This document shows positions 31,141-39,782 of a stretch of 39,782 bases of DNA, piece by piece; position 1 is the stretch's first letter, and the number at the start of each line of letters is the position of its first letter. The notes under the pieces were generated by a model that did not search any database, was not told where the DNA came from, and saw nothing but the letters and a program-made list of their open reading frames with translations. Source of the DNA: DASZCR01 sp035942915 (GTDB lineage: Bacteria; Acidobacteriota; Blastocatellia; Pyrinomonadales; Pyrinomonadaceae); contig DASZCR010000317.1 in assembly GCA_035942915.1 (NCBI GenBank), positions 1-39,782 on the forward strand, read 5' to 3'. The position numbers and the translations under genes were made by a program.

Positions 31141-33489
31141 ATGATTATCTCGAATGCTCCGAATCGTCTTCTACGCGCCTTTCTGTTCCTCCTCGTTGTG
31201 AGTACTGTGCTCACATACGGCCAGGTTGCTCCACCCCGCGCATCGCTTCGGGGACGGGTGCTTGACCCCAATCAGGCGGTCGTCGCCGGTGCGCAGGTGA
31301 GTGTGGAAGGGAAGGGACGCCTTTCGAGCGTCGTCGCGGTGACTGACCAGAAAGGTGAGTTCTCCCTCTCGCTCGAACCCGGCGAATACACCCTGAGGGT
31401 GACCGCGCCGGGTTTCACTGAAGCGGCGCAAGCTGTCAGCCTGTCGCGAGCAGATTCGGGCACGACCGTAGAGATTGTTCTGCAAGTTGCGGGCGCTACC
31501 TCCACCGTGACGGTGACCGACTCGACTGGCTATCAGGTTGAAGCCGTCGGCAGCGCGACACGAACGCTGACGCCCCTGCGCGACATCCCGCAGACGATAA
31601 CAGTCGTCACAAGAGAGCAGATTAGAGACCAGTCGCTCCAGAGCATTACAGACGTAGTGACTTATGTTCCCGGCATCTCGTCGCATCAGGGCGAGGGCAA
31701 CCGCGACCAGATAGTTATTCGTGGCAACTCGACCACCGCCGACTTCTACCTCGACGGCGTGCGCGACGACGTGCAGTACATGCGCGACCTCTACAATCTC
31801 GAACGGGTCGAGGCGTTGAAGGGGCCGAACGCGATGATTTTCGGGCGCGGAGGCGGGGGCGGAATCATCAACCGCGTGACGAAGGAGGCCACCTTCTCGC
31901 CGTTGCGCGAGTTCACGCTTCAAGGCGGCTCGTTCGGCAACAAGCGGGTCACGGGCGATTTCGGTCAGCCTCTCGGCGACAAGCTGGCCTTCCGCATCAA
32001 CGGGCTTTACGAGAACTCCGGCAGCCACCGCAGGTTCGTCGGCCGGGAGCGCTACGGCGTCAACCCGACGCTGACGTTCAACCCAAGCACTCGCACCAGA
32101 ATCACCTTCGCTTACGAGTACTTCCATGATGGGCGTACAGCCGACCGGGGCATCCCCTCGTACCAAGGCAGACCTGTGGACATCCCCATCTCGACCTTCT
32201 TCGGCAACCCGCAGAACGCACGCGTGCGCGCCGACGTGAACCTGCTATCGAGCACGGTCGAGCACCGGGTTGGGCGCTTCAACATACGCAACCGCATCCT
32301 GTTCGGTGATTACGACAAGTTCTACCAGAACTACGTCCCCGGCGCGGTGACTGCCGATAGGACGCGGGTCTCCATCTCCGCTTACAACAACGCGACGAAG
32401 CGCCGCAACCTCTTCAATCAGACAGACGTGACTTTCGCCGCCTCCACCGGGCGCGTCCGTCACAACTTCCTGTTCGGGACAGAACTGGGGCGGCAGCTTA
32501 CTGACAACTTTCGCAACACAGGCTTCTTCAACAACACTTCTACCTCTATCACTGCTCCCTTAGACAACCCGGTGATTAGCACGCCGATAACCTTCCGGCA
32601 GATTGCGACTGACGCCGACAACCACGTCAAAACCAATCTGGCGGCCGTCTACGTGCAAGACCAGATAGAACTCTCCCGCCACGTGCAGGTAGTGGCGGGG
32701 CTGCGCTATGACTATTTCGACCTCCAGTTTCACAACAACCGCAACAATCAGGACTTGCGCCGCATCGACAATCTGGTGTCGCCGCGCGTCGGCCTAATCG
32801 TTAAGCCCGTGACGCCGCTCTCGCTTTACGCCAACTACAGCGTGGCATACCTGCCCAGTTCCGGCGACCAGTTCTCGTCGCTGACGACAATCACACAGCA
32901 GGTCAAGCCGGAGAAGTTCAGCAACTACGAGGTGGGCGTGAAGTGGGATGTGCGCCGCTACCTGACTCTCACCTCGGCGCTCTACCGGCAGGACAGGACT
33001 AACACGCGCTCTCTTGACCCTAATGACCCGACAAGAATCATCCAGACGGGCAGCCAGCGCACGAACGGCTTCGAGGTAGGGCTGAACGGGAGCCTGACAC
33101 GCGCTTGGAGTGTCGCCGGAGGCTACGCCTATCAGGACGCCTTCATCAGCCGCGCGACGGCCGCCGCACGCGCGGGCGCGCAGGTGGCGCAGGTGCCGCA
33201 CCACCACTTCTCCCTCTGGAACAACTACAGGCTCGACCCACGTTGGGCGTTGGGGCTTGGACTCGTCCACCGCTCCGACATGTTCGCCGCTGTGGACAAC
33301 ACGGTCGTCCTGCCCGGCTACACGAGGGCAGACATGGCGGTCTTCTTCAATATCACAGAACAGTGGCGTCTACAGGCGAACGCAGAGAACCTGTTCGGGA
33401 CGAGGTACTACATCAACGCCGACGGCAACAACAACATCTCGCCCGGCGCGTCGCGCGGCGTGCGCGTCGGCCTGACGGCTCGGTTCTGA
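31141..33489 (+). CDS. TonB-dependent catecholate siderophore receptor
   Basis: 782-residue outer-membrane receptor. A signal peptide (about 1-27) is followed by a carboxypeptidase-regulatory-like beta domain (about 36-118: LRGRVLDPNQAVVAGAQVSV). The plug then has RDIPQTITVVTREQI, VPGISSHQGEGNRDQ, VIRGNSTTADFYLDGVRDD and ERVEALKGPNAMIFGRGGGGG. The barrel runs to the C-terminal Phe (GLTARF), as needed for BAM assembly. The Fiu/FhuE-type plug points to ferric siderophores. The start has AAGG upstream and lies behind a sigma-70 promoter and an operator-like repeat, so iron-dependent repression is likely. No ABC importer is adjacent. Confidence 0.93.
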   Translation: MIISNAPNRLLRAFLFLLVVSTVLTYGQVAPPRASLRGRVLDPNQAVVAGAQVSVEGKGRLSSVVAVTDQKGEFSLSLEPGEYTLRVTAPGFTEAAQAVSLSRADSGTTVEIVLQVAGATSTVTVTDSTGYQVEAVGSATRTLTPLRDIPQTITVVTREQIRDQSLQSITDVVTYVPGISSHQGEGNRDQIVIRGNSTTADFYLDGVRDDVQYMRDLYNLERVEALKGPNAMIFGRGGGGGIINRVTKEATFSPLREFTLQGGSFGNKRVTGDFGQPLGDKLAFRINGLYENSGSHRRFVGRERYGVNPTLTFNPSTRTRITFAYEYFHDGRTADRGIPSYQGRPVDIPISTFFGNPQNARVRADVNLLSSTVEHRVGRFNIRNRILFGDYDKFYQNYVPGAVTADRTRVSISAYNNATKRRNLFNQTDVTFAASTGRVRHNFLFGTELGRQLTDNFRNTGFFNNTSTSITAPLDNPVISTPITFRQIATDADNHVKTNLAAVYVQDQIELSRHVQVVAGLRYDYFDLQFHNNRNNQDLRRIDNLVSPRVGLIVKPVTPLSLYANYSVAYLPSSGDQFSSLTTITQQVKPEKFSNYEVGVKWDVRRYLTLTSALYRQDRTNTRSLDPNDPTRIIQTGSQRTNGFEVGLNGSLTRAWSVAGGYAYQDAFISRATAAARAGAQVAQVPHHHFSLWNNYRLDPRWALGLGLVHRSDMFAAVDNTVVLPGYTRADMAVFFNITEQWRLQANAENLFGTRYYINADGNNNISPGASRGVRVGLTARF

Positions 33490-33568
33490 GTCTCGCTGCC
33501 GGAACTCGCAGCGGACGTTATCGAAGTCGGCGGACGGGGTTTCTCGGTAGAGCGGAAGAAGCGTTCGA

Positions 33569-34042
33569 ATGATAATTGACTGGATGTTGATATTCGCGCG
33601 CGACCTTGCGCTCGCGCTATGGCTCGGCGGATTGATTGTGATTGATTTCGTCGAGACTCCTGCGCGGTTCCGCGTTCCGGTCATAAACCGTAATCAGGTG
33701 GTGGCGGTCGGGCGAGAGGTCTTTGCCGCGCTCAATCGCATGGAGACGTTGGTCGGGGCTTTGCTCATCGCCGTTAGTGTGCTGCTCATAAGTCGCTCGA
33801 CAGGCGTTTCGCAAAAGCCACACGCGGCTCTCATCAGCGTCGGCCTGATGTGGCTCATCGCTCTCCTGCAATATTTCTGGGCGAGACCGCGCATGTCTGC
33901 CATCACCAAAGAGCTTGATTTGGTGAACCGGCAGCCGGTAGATAGACGCTTCGACGTTCTACGCAGGTGGCATAAGACATACGTCGTGCTCGACTTGGTC
34001 AAGATGGCTTTCGGTCTCGCAGCACTCGGATTATGGATATAG
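33569..34042 (+). CDS. DUF4149-like membrane protein
   Basis: 157 residues with four hydrophobic segments (about 5-28, 60-78, 88-102, 135-156). The opening LALALWLGGLIVIDFVETPARF fits the DUF4149 pattern of a Trp-Leu-Gly-Gly turn followed by a Pro-Ala/Pro-x-x-Phe step. The role is unknown. GGAAGAAG lies seven bases before the ATG. It starts 80 bases after the receptor stop and may be co-transcribed with it. Confidence 0.75.
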   Translation: MIIDWMLIFARDLALALWLGGLIVIDFVETPARFRVPVINRNQVVAVGREVFAALNRMETLVGALLIAVSVLLISRSTGVSQKPHAALISVGLMWLIALLQYFWARPRMSAITKELDLVNRQPVDRRFDVLRRWHKTYVVLDLVKMAFGLAALGLWI

Positions 34043-34219
34043 CTACAGCACCCGTCAGTCAGGCATAGCCTCTTTCGTCTAACCGCCCGGCTGTGCCCCT
34101 GCTAAACTTATCTTTAACCGCTACATGTTCGAGCAGAGGCCGGCGAGCGACCGTCATGTGAGATAGTTGTAGAGCCTGTGCCCGACCGCCCGCCGAAACC
34201 TTCCAACTCACGGTTTGTA

Positions 34220-34414
34220 TTATTTAGTCGGCCTCCGGCGAAAGAGCAGAAACGCGCCGATGACAATCAGAGCCACCAGCGGGATAGCGATGACGGCGAC
34301 CATCAAAGGGTTCGACGCATACCACCCTGTACGCTCGTTATTGGCGGTCTGCTGCGCGTAAGCCGCGCCGGACATGAGTAGCAGCAGGCAAAGACCGAAC
34401 AGCGTTGTCCTCAT
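34220..34414 (-). CDS. small secreted/membrane protein
   Basis: 64 residues. An N-terminal signal peptide (LFGLCLLLLMSGAAYAQ) is followed by a short polar part and a C-terminal membrane helix (PLMVAVIAIPLVALIVIGAFLL) ending in basic RRRPTK. This is a type I-like single-span topology after cleavage. The ribosome site is good (AAAGGGGAAGAG). No family is recognised. It faces the genes on both sides. Confidence 0.75.
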   Translation of the reverse strand: MRTTLFGLCLLLLMSGAAYAQQTANNERTGWYASNPLMVAVIAIPLVALIVIGAFLLFRRRPTK

Positions 34415-34523
34415 CTCTTCCCCTTTCTCGACCGCGCACTGGCTGCGGCCATTCCAATTAAAAGTACAGGCCTCAACACATCATCTTCCATGCACTGATT
34501 CGGCTACCAACTTTGTCGGCGAA

Positions 34524-34769
34524 TCAACTGCTGCCGCTGCCGCTGCTGCGTCGCTCACCGCCCGGTTCGCCGCTCTTTTTTCCGCTCCCCTCACTCTTGT
34601 TGCCCGTCCCCTTGCCTTCGCTCTTACTGCCGGAGCCACCTACGGAACCTTCTCCGCCCTTTTGGCGCGTTCCCCCGCTATGCCCGCTGCCACCTTGATT
34701 CCTGCCGCCACTGTCGGCGCTCATGGCCGAGACGCGAAACTGCTCACCATCCATTTCAGAGATTCTCAC
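34524..34769 (-). CDS. low-complexity Gly/Ser/Lys protein
   Basis: About 81 residues from a GTG at 34769 that has GGGAG seven bases upstream. After MRISEMDGEQFRVSAM the sequence is almost only Gly, Ser, Lys, Glu and Arg in short irregular repeats (KGGEGSVGGSGSKSEGKG). Such composition occurs in stress-related disordered proteins. It may equally be a chance ORF, as its plus-strand complement is also open. No function is assigned. Confidence 0.4.
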   Translation of the reverse strand: MRISEMDGEQFRVSAMSADSGGRNQGGSGHSGGTRQKGGEGSVGGSGSKSEGKGTGNKSEGSGKKSGEPGGERRSSGSGSS

Positions 34770-35044
34770 GACATGTCTCCCTTCCGGTTTGAATTCAAGT
34801 CTTGTCGCGGTGTCATGTAATACAGCCGCGCCGCTTGTCGAGATAGGAGTTGCAGAACATAGCCAGAGGCTAGAGGGGCAGCCCTCCGGCAAACATCCTG
34901 TTTTTTATGGGGAAATAAATCCTAGCAATTCTGAGAGCACAGCGTCCGTACGCAGCCGAACAGTGTCGCTCAAGGTGCTCGCCCCTCGCGCCCCTGCGAT
35001 GCACTACTTGCGCCGTGTACAATGACCTCTCGACGGAGACATTG

Positions 35045-35866
35045 ATGTCGTCAAAAGTGAGTACGCGCTTGGGAGAGATTGAGAGCCGTTGGACAATGGT
35101 CGGCGGCCTCAGGATGCACGCGCGAGTCTCTGTGAATCGGCCTTCTGCGGGAACCGACGTGCCCGTCGTGCTCGTGCATGGCCTCCTCGTCTCTAGCCTC
35201 TACATGCTGCCGACGGCTCAGCGGCTGGCACCCTTCTACAGAGTATTTGCTCCCGACATGCCGGGCTTCGGCAAGAGCGACAAACCCTCGCGCGCACTGA
35301 ACGTGAGGGGAATGGCCGTTGCTCTCGGCGAGTGGATGGACGCCATCGGACTCGGCCGCGCCGTCCTCGTCGGCAACTCGCTGGGCTGTCAGATTATCGC
35401 GGACGTGGCGGCGCGCAGCCCCCACAGGGTTGAAGGAGTAGTCTTGACCGGGCCGACTGTCGATTGCGCAGGGCGCACCGTCCGAGAGCAGTCCAAGCGA
35501 TTGTTGATTGACATGACAAGGGAGCGTTTCTCGTTAGCGTTAATCCAACTACGCAGCCTCTGTGAAGCCGGCCTGAAGAGGTCGTGGCAAACCGCTCAGT
35601 TCGCGCTCGAAGACCGCATCGAGGAGCATCTACCACACCTTCATGCGCCCGTGCTCGTGATACGCGGTTCAAACGACCAGATAACGCCCCAAGTATGGGC
35701 CGAACAGGTCGCCGGGTTACTGCCGCGCGGGCGTCTCGCGGTCATTCAGGGCGCGCCGCACGCTCTCAACTACTCCACCCCCGACGAGTTAGTCTCACTC
35801 ATACGCGAGTTCGTTGAGAGGGAAGTTCCAGCAGCACGTATACCGAAGAACGTGCCGGAAAGATGA
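35045..35866 (+). CDS. alpha/beta-fold hydrolase
   Basis: 273 residues, serine hydrolase fold. The oxyanion segment is VVLVHGLLVSS, the nucleophile elbow is LVGNSLGC (Ser), the acid is in RGSNDQITP, and the His is in GAPHALNY. The triad is complete. No signal peptide, so cytoplasmic. The ATG at 35045 has CGGAGACATTG upstream. Substrate unknown; MhpC/haloalkane-dehalogenase-like enzymes have this layout. It is flanked by unrelated genes. Confidence 0.9.
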   Translation: MSSKVSTRLGEIESRWTMVGGLRMHARVSVNRPSAGTDVPVVLVHGLLVSSLYMLPTAQRLAPFYRVFAPDMPGFGKSDKPSRALNVRGMAVALGEWMDAIGLGRAVLVGNSLGCQIIADVAARSPHRVEGVVLTGPTVDCAGRTVREQSKRLLIDMTRERFSLALIQLRSLCEAGLKRSWQTAQFALEDRIEEHLPHLHAPVLVIRGSNDQITPQVWAEQVAGLLPRGRLAVIQGAPHALNYSTPDELVSLIREFVEREVPAARIPKNVPER

Positions 35867-35950
35867 AAGATAGTTTTTCACGCGCGAGGCTCGGCGAATA
35901 CGGCCACCGCACACGTAGTTCAGTTCTAGGAACCAGTCAGGAGAGCACTG

Positions 35951-36265
35951 ATGACACACCCATTCGAGAGTGTCCCGCGAGCCGTGCGGCGGCGCATTTT
36001 TCTCCCTCTGCTCGCCGCCGCGCTGCTCGTACTGGTGACGTGGGTGCTGACGGTCAGCCCGATGTCGAATGAGAAAGCGCCGCTGAGCGTCTCATCCTTC
36101 GGCATGGCATGGGACATCGCGCGTGCGCGCGAGATGATGGCCTCGTGGGACGACACGTGCGGAAGGAAGAGGGAGAGTTCAAGTGAGTTGATGTCGAGCG
36201 TGTGGCTGAAGGTCGTCACTTGGTCGCTAGGGATGGCGAGGCCGATGAGCAGCTCGACCTCGTAG
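35951..36265 (+). pseudogene. probable truncated membrane-protein gene
   Basis: It starts well: CAGGAGAGCACTG precedes an ATG, and a basic N-terminus leads into one membrane helix (FLPLLAAALLVLVTWVL). A segment ends ARAREMMASWDD, after which composition becomes unlike a membrane protein and stops at 36265. The first 70 residues look like the start of a longer multi-helix protein whose remainder is missing. A genuine short protein is possible. Confidence 0.45.
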
Positions 36266-36438
36266 CGGAAGTCGGGCAGGTCTGAAACCTGCGCGCCGGT
36301 ATCATTGACAGCACATAAAAGGCGTTTCTCGCCATTAAGATGTCACCCAGTTGCAATCTCCTCGTCTCCTCTGCCGAGTGAGCGCCCTTTAGCATAGATT
36401 GAGCGCGCCTGTTTCTCAGGGAGGAAAGGGGCGCGCAT

Positions 36439-36472
36439 GGGGTCGTAGAGTCTTAGCGGATGCTACGGCCCC
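36439..36472. terminator. hairpin between convergent genes
   Basis: GGGGTCGTAG / CTACGGCCCC, 10 pairs including one G-U, 14-base loop. It lies between the truncated plus-strand gene and the AI-2E transporter gene on the minus strand. Both could use it. A U tract is lacking. Confidence 0.45.
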
Positions 36473-36554
36473 GCTCTCCGCACGTCGCGAGGGAGGATAG
36501 TGTGTTGAGACCTTCGACTGCTTTTATCGGTCATATCGGAACGGCAAGTTCTTA

Positions 36555-37637
36555 TCAGTGAGCCTCGACGCGAGTCGAGCGTTGCCTCCAGACGTCTATC
36601 AGCAGCATCGTGACGACGACCGCCACCGGCCCCAGTACGAGTCCCGCCGCGCCGAACAGCAACAGACCGCCAACCACAGAGAAGAAGACCAGCAGCGTGT
36701 GCAGACGAACCCTATCGCCGACCAGAACAGGGTAGAGCAGGTTGTCTATCGAGCCGATGACGATTAATCCCCAACCGACAAGGACAAGGGCTTTAATCCA
36801 ACTCCCCGTCACGATGAGGAAGAGCGAGGCCGGTATCCACACGACCGGCGCGCCGAGGATAGGGACGAGCGATGTCAGGAACATCACGGTTCCCCAGAGC
36901 AGCGGCACAGGCAGCCCCAACCACCAGAACATCAGCCCGCCCAACAGCCCCTGCACTCCTGAAACGACAAACGTCCCATACACCGTCGCATAAATAGTAT
37001 CGGCCACGCGCGCAAACAATTTATCTGTGTCGGATTGCGAGAGTGGAACGAGAGTTCTGAGCATCCGCAGTATCGTGCGACGGTCGCGGAACAGGTAGAA
37101 GAGTGTGAAGAAGGTGATAAGCAGTTGCACCAACGCCCAAGCCGAGCCGATGGCGAAAGAGGGAAGGCGCGAGGTAATAGCCCCTGTGGCCTGTTCGGCC
37201 GCCGCGCGCACATCCAGATGCGGTTCAACCCAACCGAGCACGCGTGCCATGCGTGGGTTACTTTCGACAGCCGCTTGCCAACGCTCCGGCGCGGCGTTAG
37301 CTTGCACGGACTCAAGCCCCTTCCGCGCCTGACTCAACAGTTGTTGACCCATCAGAACGCCCGGCGCGACGATGACGACGGCGACGACGGCGACGGCCAG
37401 ACCTGACGCGAGATTAGGACGCGCGACGTGTGCGGCGAGCCAGCCGTGCAGCGGCTGGGCTACGATAGCCAGCACCACCGCCCACGTGAGAGCCGGGATG
37501 AACGGTTGCACCAGCCTGTAACAGACGTAGAGGGCGAGCGCGGTCGCGGCTATCAGCACGAGGCCGTGTGCTTTCTCAGGCGACGGCCATCCTCCGCCGG
37601 TCGGGGTCTGCGATTCATTACGGTTCGTGTGACTCAT
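36555..37637 (-). CDS. AI-2E family transporter (UPF0118)
   Basis: 360 residues. It has an N-terminal pair of helices (about 27-70), a helix at 80-100, a soluble middle domain (about 105-165) and a C-terminal block of four or five helices with the family motif RDRRTILRMLRTLVP and VVWIPASLFLIVTGSW. The family includes TqsA/PerM-like proteins, proposed to export AI-2, ions or lipids; the substrate is not predictable here. Start as drawn. No operon partner on either side; a terminator separates it from the upstream gene. Confidence 0.9.
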   Translation of the reverse strand: MSHTNRNESQTPTGGGWPSPEKAHGLVLIAATALALYVCYRLVQPFIPALTWAVVLAIVAQPLHGWLAAHVARPNLASGLAVAVVAVVIVAPGVLMGQQLLSQARKGLESVQANAAPERWQAAVESNPRMARVLGWVEPHLDVRAAAEQATGAITSRLPSFAIGSAWALVQLLITFFTLFYLFRDRRTILRMLRTLVPLSQSDTDKLFARVADTIYATVYGTFVVSGVQGLLGGLMFWWLGLPVPLLWGTVMFLTSLVPILGAPVVWIPASLFLIVTGSWIKALVLVGWGLIVIGSIDNLLYPVLVGDRVRLHTLLVFFSVVGGLLLFGAAGLVLGPVAVVVTMLLIDVWRQRSTRVEAH

Positions 37638-37713
37638 CAGGTCGAAGGCTCTCGCACGACAAGCTGATTCACTTCAGGAATAAATAGATATCTTCAGTCG
37701 GGGTTGCCTCAAA

Positions 37714-37754
37714 ACAGAAAGGACGATTCGGCCGCCATCAGCCGAATCGTCCTT
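37714..37754 (-). terminator. intrinsic terminator upstream of the AI-2E transporter gene
   Basis: Perfect 14-bp inverted repeat AAGGACGATTCGGC / GCCGAATCGTCCTT, 8-base loop. On the minus strand it is followed by TCTGTTTT. It ends the transcript of the gene at 37797-38825. Confidence 0.8.
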
Positions 37755-37796
37755 CACTGTATCGCACCTGAACTTATTGCGCTACAGCCGTGTGCG

Positions 37797-38825
37797 TTAC
37801 AGCGCAGTGAGTTGTCCGATGCGCTCGCGCAAAGCTCGCACGTAGCCTTCCATCGTGCTCTCGTCGTAATTGGCTGCGCGGAACGCGGCGCGCAGTTGCT
37901 CGTCCGTCAGTTGACCGAGCAGCGAACCTATCCAACGCGCGTGCTCGACAGGGATGCCGCGCATCGCCTTCTCCTTCTTCACTTCGCCGCGATAATAGAA
38001 GGGCTGAAGGACGGAGAGATGGCCGAATCCTCTGGGGCGTGTGTCGAAGTCGAACTCGACGACGCCGTCGCGCTCATCGACGCCTCTGACGAACTTGGTC
38101 GAGAGGAAATCGTCGAGGCTGTTCTTCGTGCGCTTACCGCCGAGACCACCCGCGCGCCCCAGTGTCGCCCCCAAGTCTGTCACGACATAGCGCGCCTCAC
38201 GGCCGCTCTCCGCGTCCGTATAGAGGATGCGATTGTTCCCTTTGCGCGCGTCGAAGTTATTCAAGAGAATCATCAGCACCTTAAGCCCGCTCATCTCGCG
38301 CGACCCCTCGAAGGGACTGTCGCGCCAACTCCACTCCGGCCCACCCTTCACGTCCGCACGCTTCGGCTCAAAGCGTGCGCGGCGCACGACGTCGCCTGAG
38401 ACGTACTCGCGGCCGCGCGAGAGGCGACGCATGTTCTCGACCCGCACCTCGTCGAAGTAATAAGCCTCTTCGGCGAAGTATCCGACCGCCCAGACGAGCC
38501 GCGTCGAGACGGTTTCGGACTGCGCTTCGGGGCCAAGCTTAACGCCCCACAAGACGCCGCGCGCATCCCTCACGTTAAACTTCGGAGACTCGCCGGTCTT
38601 GACCTCCTCGACGAAGGTGAAAGGGGCGAGGGGTGCCAGTTCGGCCGAACCCGGCCCATAGTGCAGGTCGCGCGAAGCGATGTCGCCGGGGTCGCGCCAG
38701 AGAACCGGCGTGGCCGACGCCATGTCTCCCTTCTCACCCTTCTGCGCCGACGCATAAGGCGCGAGAGATAAACTCAGGGTTAGTAGCAGAAGACCGCCCG
38801 TTACTACATTCTTTGGTAACTTCAT
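37797..38825 (-). CDS. secreted protein with atypical-kinase-like motifs
   Basis: 342 residues with a signal peptide (VVTGGLLLLTLSLSLAPYASA). The body has a pattern recalling atypical kinases: Lys96 in GVKLGPEAQ, Glu104 in SETVSTRLVW, Asp192 in NNFDARKGNN, and Asp217 in VVTDLGATLG. These would match the ATP-lysine, its Glu partner, a catalytic Asp with following Asn, and a DFG-like Asp. This is inference from motif order only. The ATG lies five bases after the stop of the small membrane gene, so it is second in a two-gene operon, ended by a strong terminator. Confidence 0.75.
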   Translation of the reverse strand: MKLPKNVVTGGLLLLTLSLSLAPYASAQKGEKGDMASATPVLWRDPGDIASRDLHYGPGSAELAPLAPFTFVEEVKTGESPKFNVRDARGVLWGVKLGPEAQSETVSTRLVWAVGYFAEEAYYFDEVRVENMRRLSRGREYVSGDVVRRARFEPKRADVKGGPEWSWRDSPFEGSREMSGLKVLMILLNNFDARKGNNRILYTDAESGREARYVVTDLGATLGRAGGLGGKRTKNSLDDFLSTKFVRGVDERDGVVEFDFDTRPRGFGHLSVLQPFYYRGEVKKEKAMRGIPVEHARWIGSLLGQLTDEQLRAAFRAANYDESTMEGYVRALRERIGQLTAL

Positions 38826-38830
38826 AAGAT

Positions 38831-38992
38831 TTATTTAGTGGCGGGAGTCGAAACGTTCACGTCAATCTGCTTGGTTCCACCGCCGCCGAACAGACTTCCA
38901 CGGAAGAAGAACAGCACGACTAAGAGCACAATCACGAAAATCACCACGATGGCGACCACCCCCGTATTGCCTCCGCCTTCACGTTCAGCCAT
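38831..38992 (-). CDS. 53-residue single-pass membrane protein
   Basis: A Gly-rich polar start (MAEREGGGNTG) leads into one hydrophobic helix (VVAIVVIFVIVLLVVLFFF) and a Gly-rich, then beta-like tail (KQIDVNVSTPATK). The ATG has AGAGGAG eight bases upstream. The stop is five bases from the start of the secreted kinase-like gene, so the two are translated together. It may anchor or assist that protein; the link is inferred from position. Confidence 0.75.
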   Translation of the reverse strand: MAEREGGGNTGVVAIVVIFVIVLLVVLFFFRGSLFGGGGTKQIDVNVSTPATK

Positions 38993-39264
38993 TATTGACT
39001 CTCCTCTTAAAGTTAAAGTTTAGCCGCCGAATGATACAGCTCACCTGAGCACCGTCTCCAATTTTGTAACGGTTTAATACATCGGCAGCATGACGCATAA
39101 GATTTAAAGCTAATTACGTGCCTATAATCTCCGGAAGGCTGTTGAGCTACATAATCACCGAACGGTTCGGCTTCAGGCGTGAGACTGTCGGTTGAATAGG
39201 AGGGAAAATTATGCAACGCTTCTCTCAGACCGACCGGGAGAAATTTTGATACTAGGGAGGAAGA

Positions 39265-39782
39265 ATGGAACGTAAAGAAGCATCCGATTACCCGCAGGAG
39301 TTGTTAGACCTGTTTGACGAATACCAGCACGGCGACATCAGCCGCCGCACTTTCCTCGACCGCGCCGGCAAGTTCGCGGTCGGTGGCCTGACCGTCGCCG
39401 CAATTTTCGAGAGTCTGAAACCGAACTACGCGTGGGCGCAGCAGGTGCAGCCCGATGACAAGCGCATCAAGGTGGGCTACGAGGTTGTGCAATCCCCGGC
39501 CGGGAACGGCTCTATCAAGGGATATCTGGCTCGCCCGGCGCAAGGTAAAAAGCTGCCGGTCGTGCTCGTCATTCACGAGAATCGCGGGCTTAATCCCTAC
39601 ATCGAAGACGTGGCGCGCCGCCTCGCGCTCGCCAAGTTCGTCGCCTTCGCGCCCGACGGGCTGACTTCGGTCGGCGGTTATCCGGGCAGCGACGAGAAAG
39701 GCGCTGCGCTCTTCCGCGAGGTGGATGGGAAGAAGATGAGCTAAGATTTCGTCGCGGCGGCCAAGTGGCTCAAGGCGCGACC
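39265..39782 (+). pseudogene. dienelactone hydrolase family protein with internal stop (3' end outside window)
   Basis: A Tat signal (SRRTFLDRAGKFAVGG) is followed by a dienelactone hydrolase fold: YLARPAQGKKLPVVLVIHENRGLNP with the catalytic-site Glu is split here by the usual strand turns, then RRLALAKFVAFAPDGL. A TAA at 39742-39744 interrupts the frame after KKMS, yet the same frame continues as DFVAAAKWLKAR, which is the expected next helix. A single G to T change of GAA would explain it. So this is a nonsense mutation or a sequence error. GGGAGGAAG precedes the ATG. The nucleophile lies outside the window. Confidence 0.8.

Noticed and set aside
39742..39744. Recoding of the stop in the dienelactone hydrolase gene
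   Set aside because: The codon is TAA, which is not known to be read as selenocysteine or pyrrolysine; mutation or error is simpler.

Overview
The window is GC-rich and densely coded. It shows no rRNA, tRNA, CRISPR array or complete insertion sequence. Gene content suggests a free-living Gram-negative chromosome, most like Acidobacteriota (perhaps Blastocatellia): an ECF sigma factor beside a FecR-type anti-sigma protein with a DUF3352-like tail, a TonB-dependent siderophore receptor, many secreted proteins of unknown role, and Tat-exported enzymes. The lineage is inferred from gene style, not from a marker gene.

Layout. 1-2.6 kb (minus): a KdpD-like sensor histidine kinase cut by the window edge, preceded by an overlapping zinc-ribbon gene and a small membrane protein. 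3.0-4.3 kb: a secreted protein with its own terminator. 4.5-12.3 kb: a run of minus-strand genes, nearly every one followed by an attC-like inverted repeat. It reads as an integron gene-cassette array with no integrase in view (a CALIN). Cargo includes a Tat-exported Fe/Mn superoxide dismutase, a polysaccharide deacetylase, and small membrane, zinc-ribbon and beta-rich proteins. One terminal cassette carries its gene backwards, and the array ends at 12.3 kb in half an attC. 12.6-19.8 kb (plus): an ECF sigma factor, its FecR-like partner and two ABC ATPase/permease pairs with overlapping genes. 20.1-21.8 kb (minus): the membrane protease HtpX behind what looks like a yybP-ykoY manganese riboswitch with an intrinsic terminator, and a DUF1003 protein. 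21.9-24.3 kb: a solitary attC-like site, a membrane protein, an internally deleted oxidoreductase remnant and a secreted glycoside hydrolase. 24.4-30.9 kb: the AMPylase SelO, a 30-bp palindrome, an amidohydrolase, a MarC-like remnant, an FMN reductase, a thioredoxin-fold protein with an in-frame UGA, and a DODA/YgiD dioxygenase. 31-39.8 kb: an iron receptor with a sigma-70-like promoter and operator, membrane proteins, an alpha/beta hydrolase, an AI-2E family transporter, a possible secreted atypical kinase, and a dienelactone hydrolase with a nonsense codon at the right edge.

Two results stand out. First, 29382-29948 is best explained as a selenoprotein: its UGA sits where the first cysteine of a thioredoxin CxxC motif would be, and a hairpin with the geometry of a bacterial SECIS starts just downstream. 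Second, the attC-flanked array is a mobile-gene reservoir in what is probably an acidobacterial chromosome. The Mn riboswitch placed before htpX is a third, less usual, regulatory arrangement.
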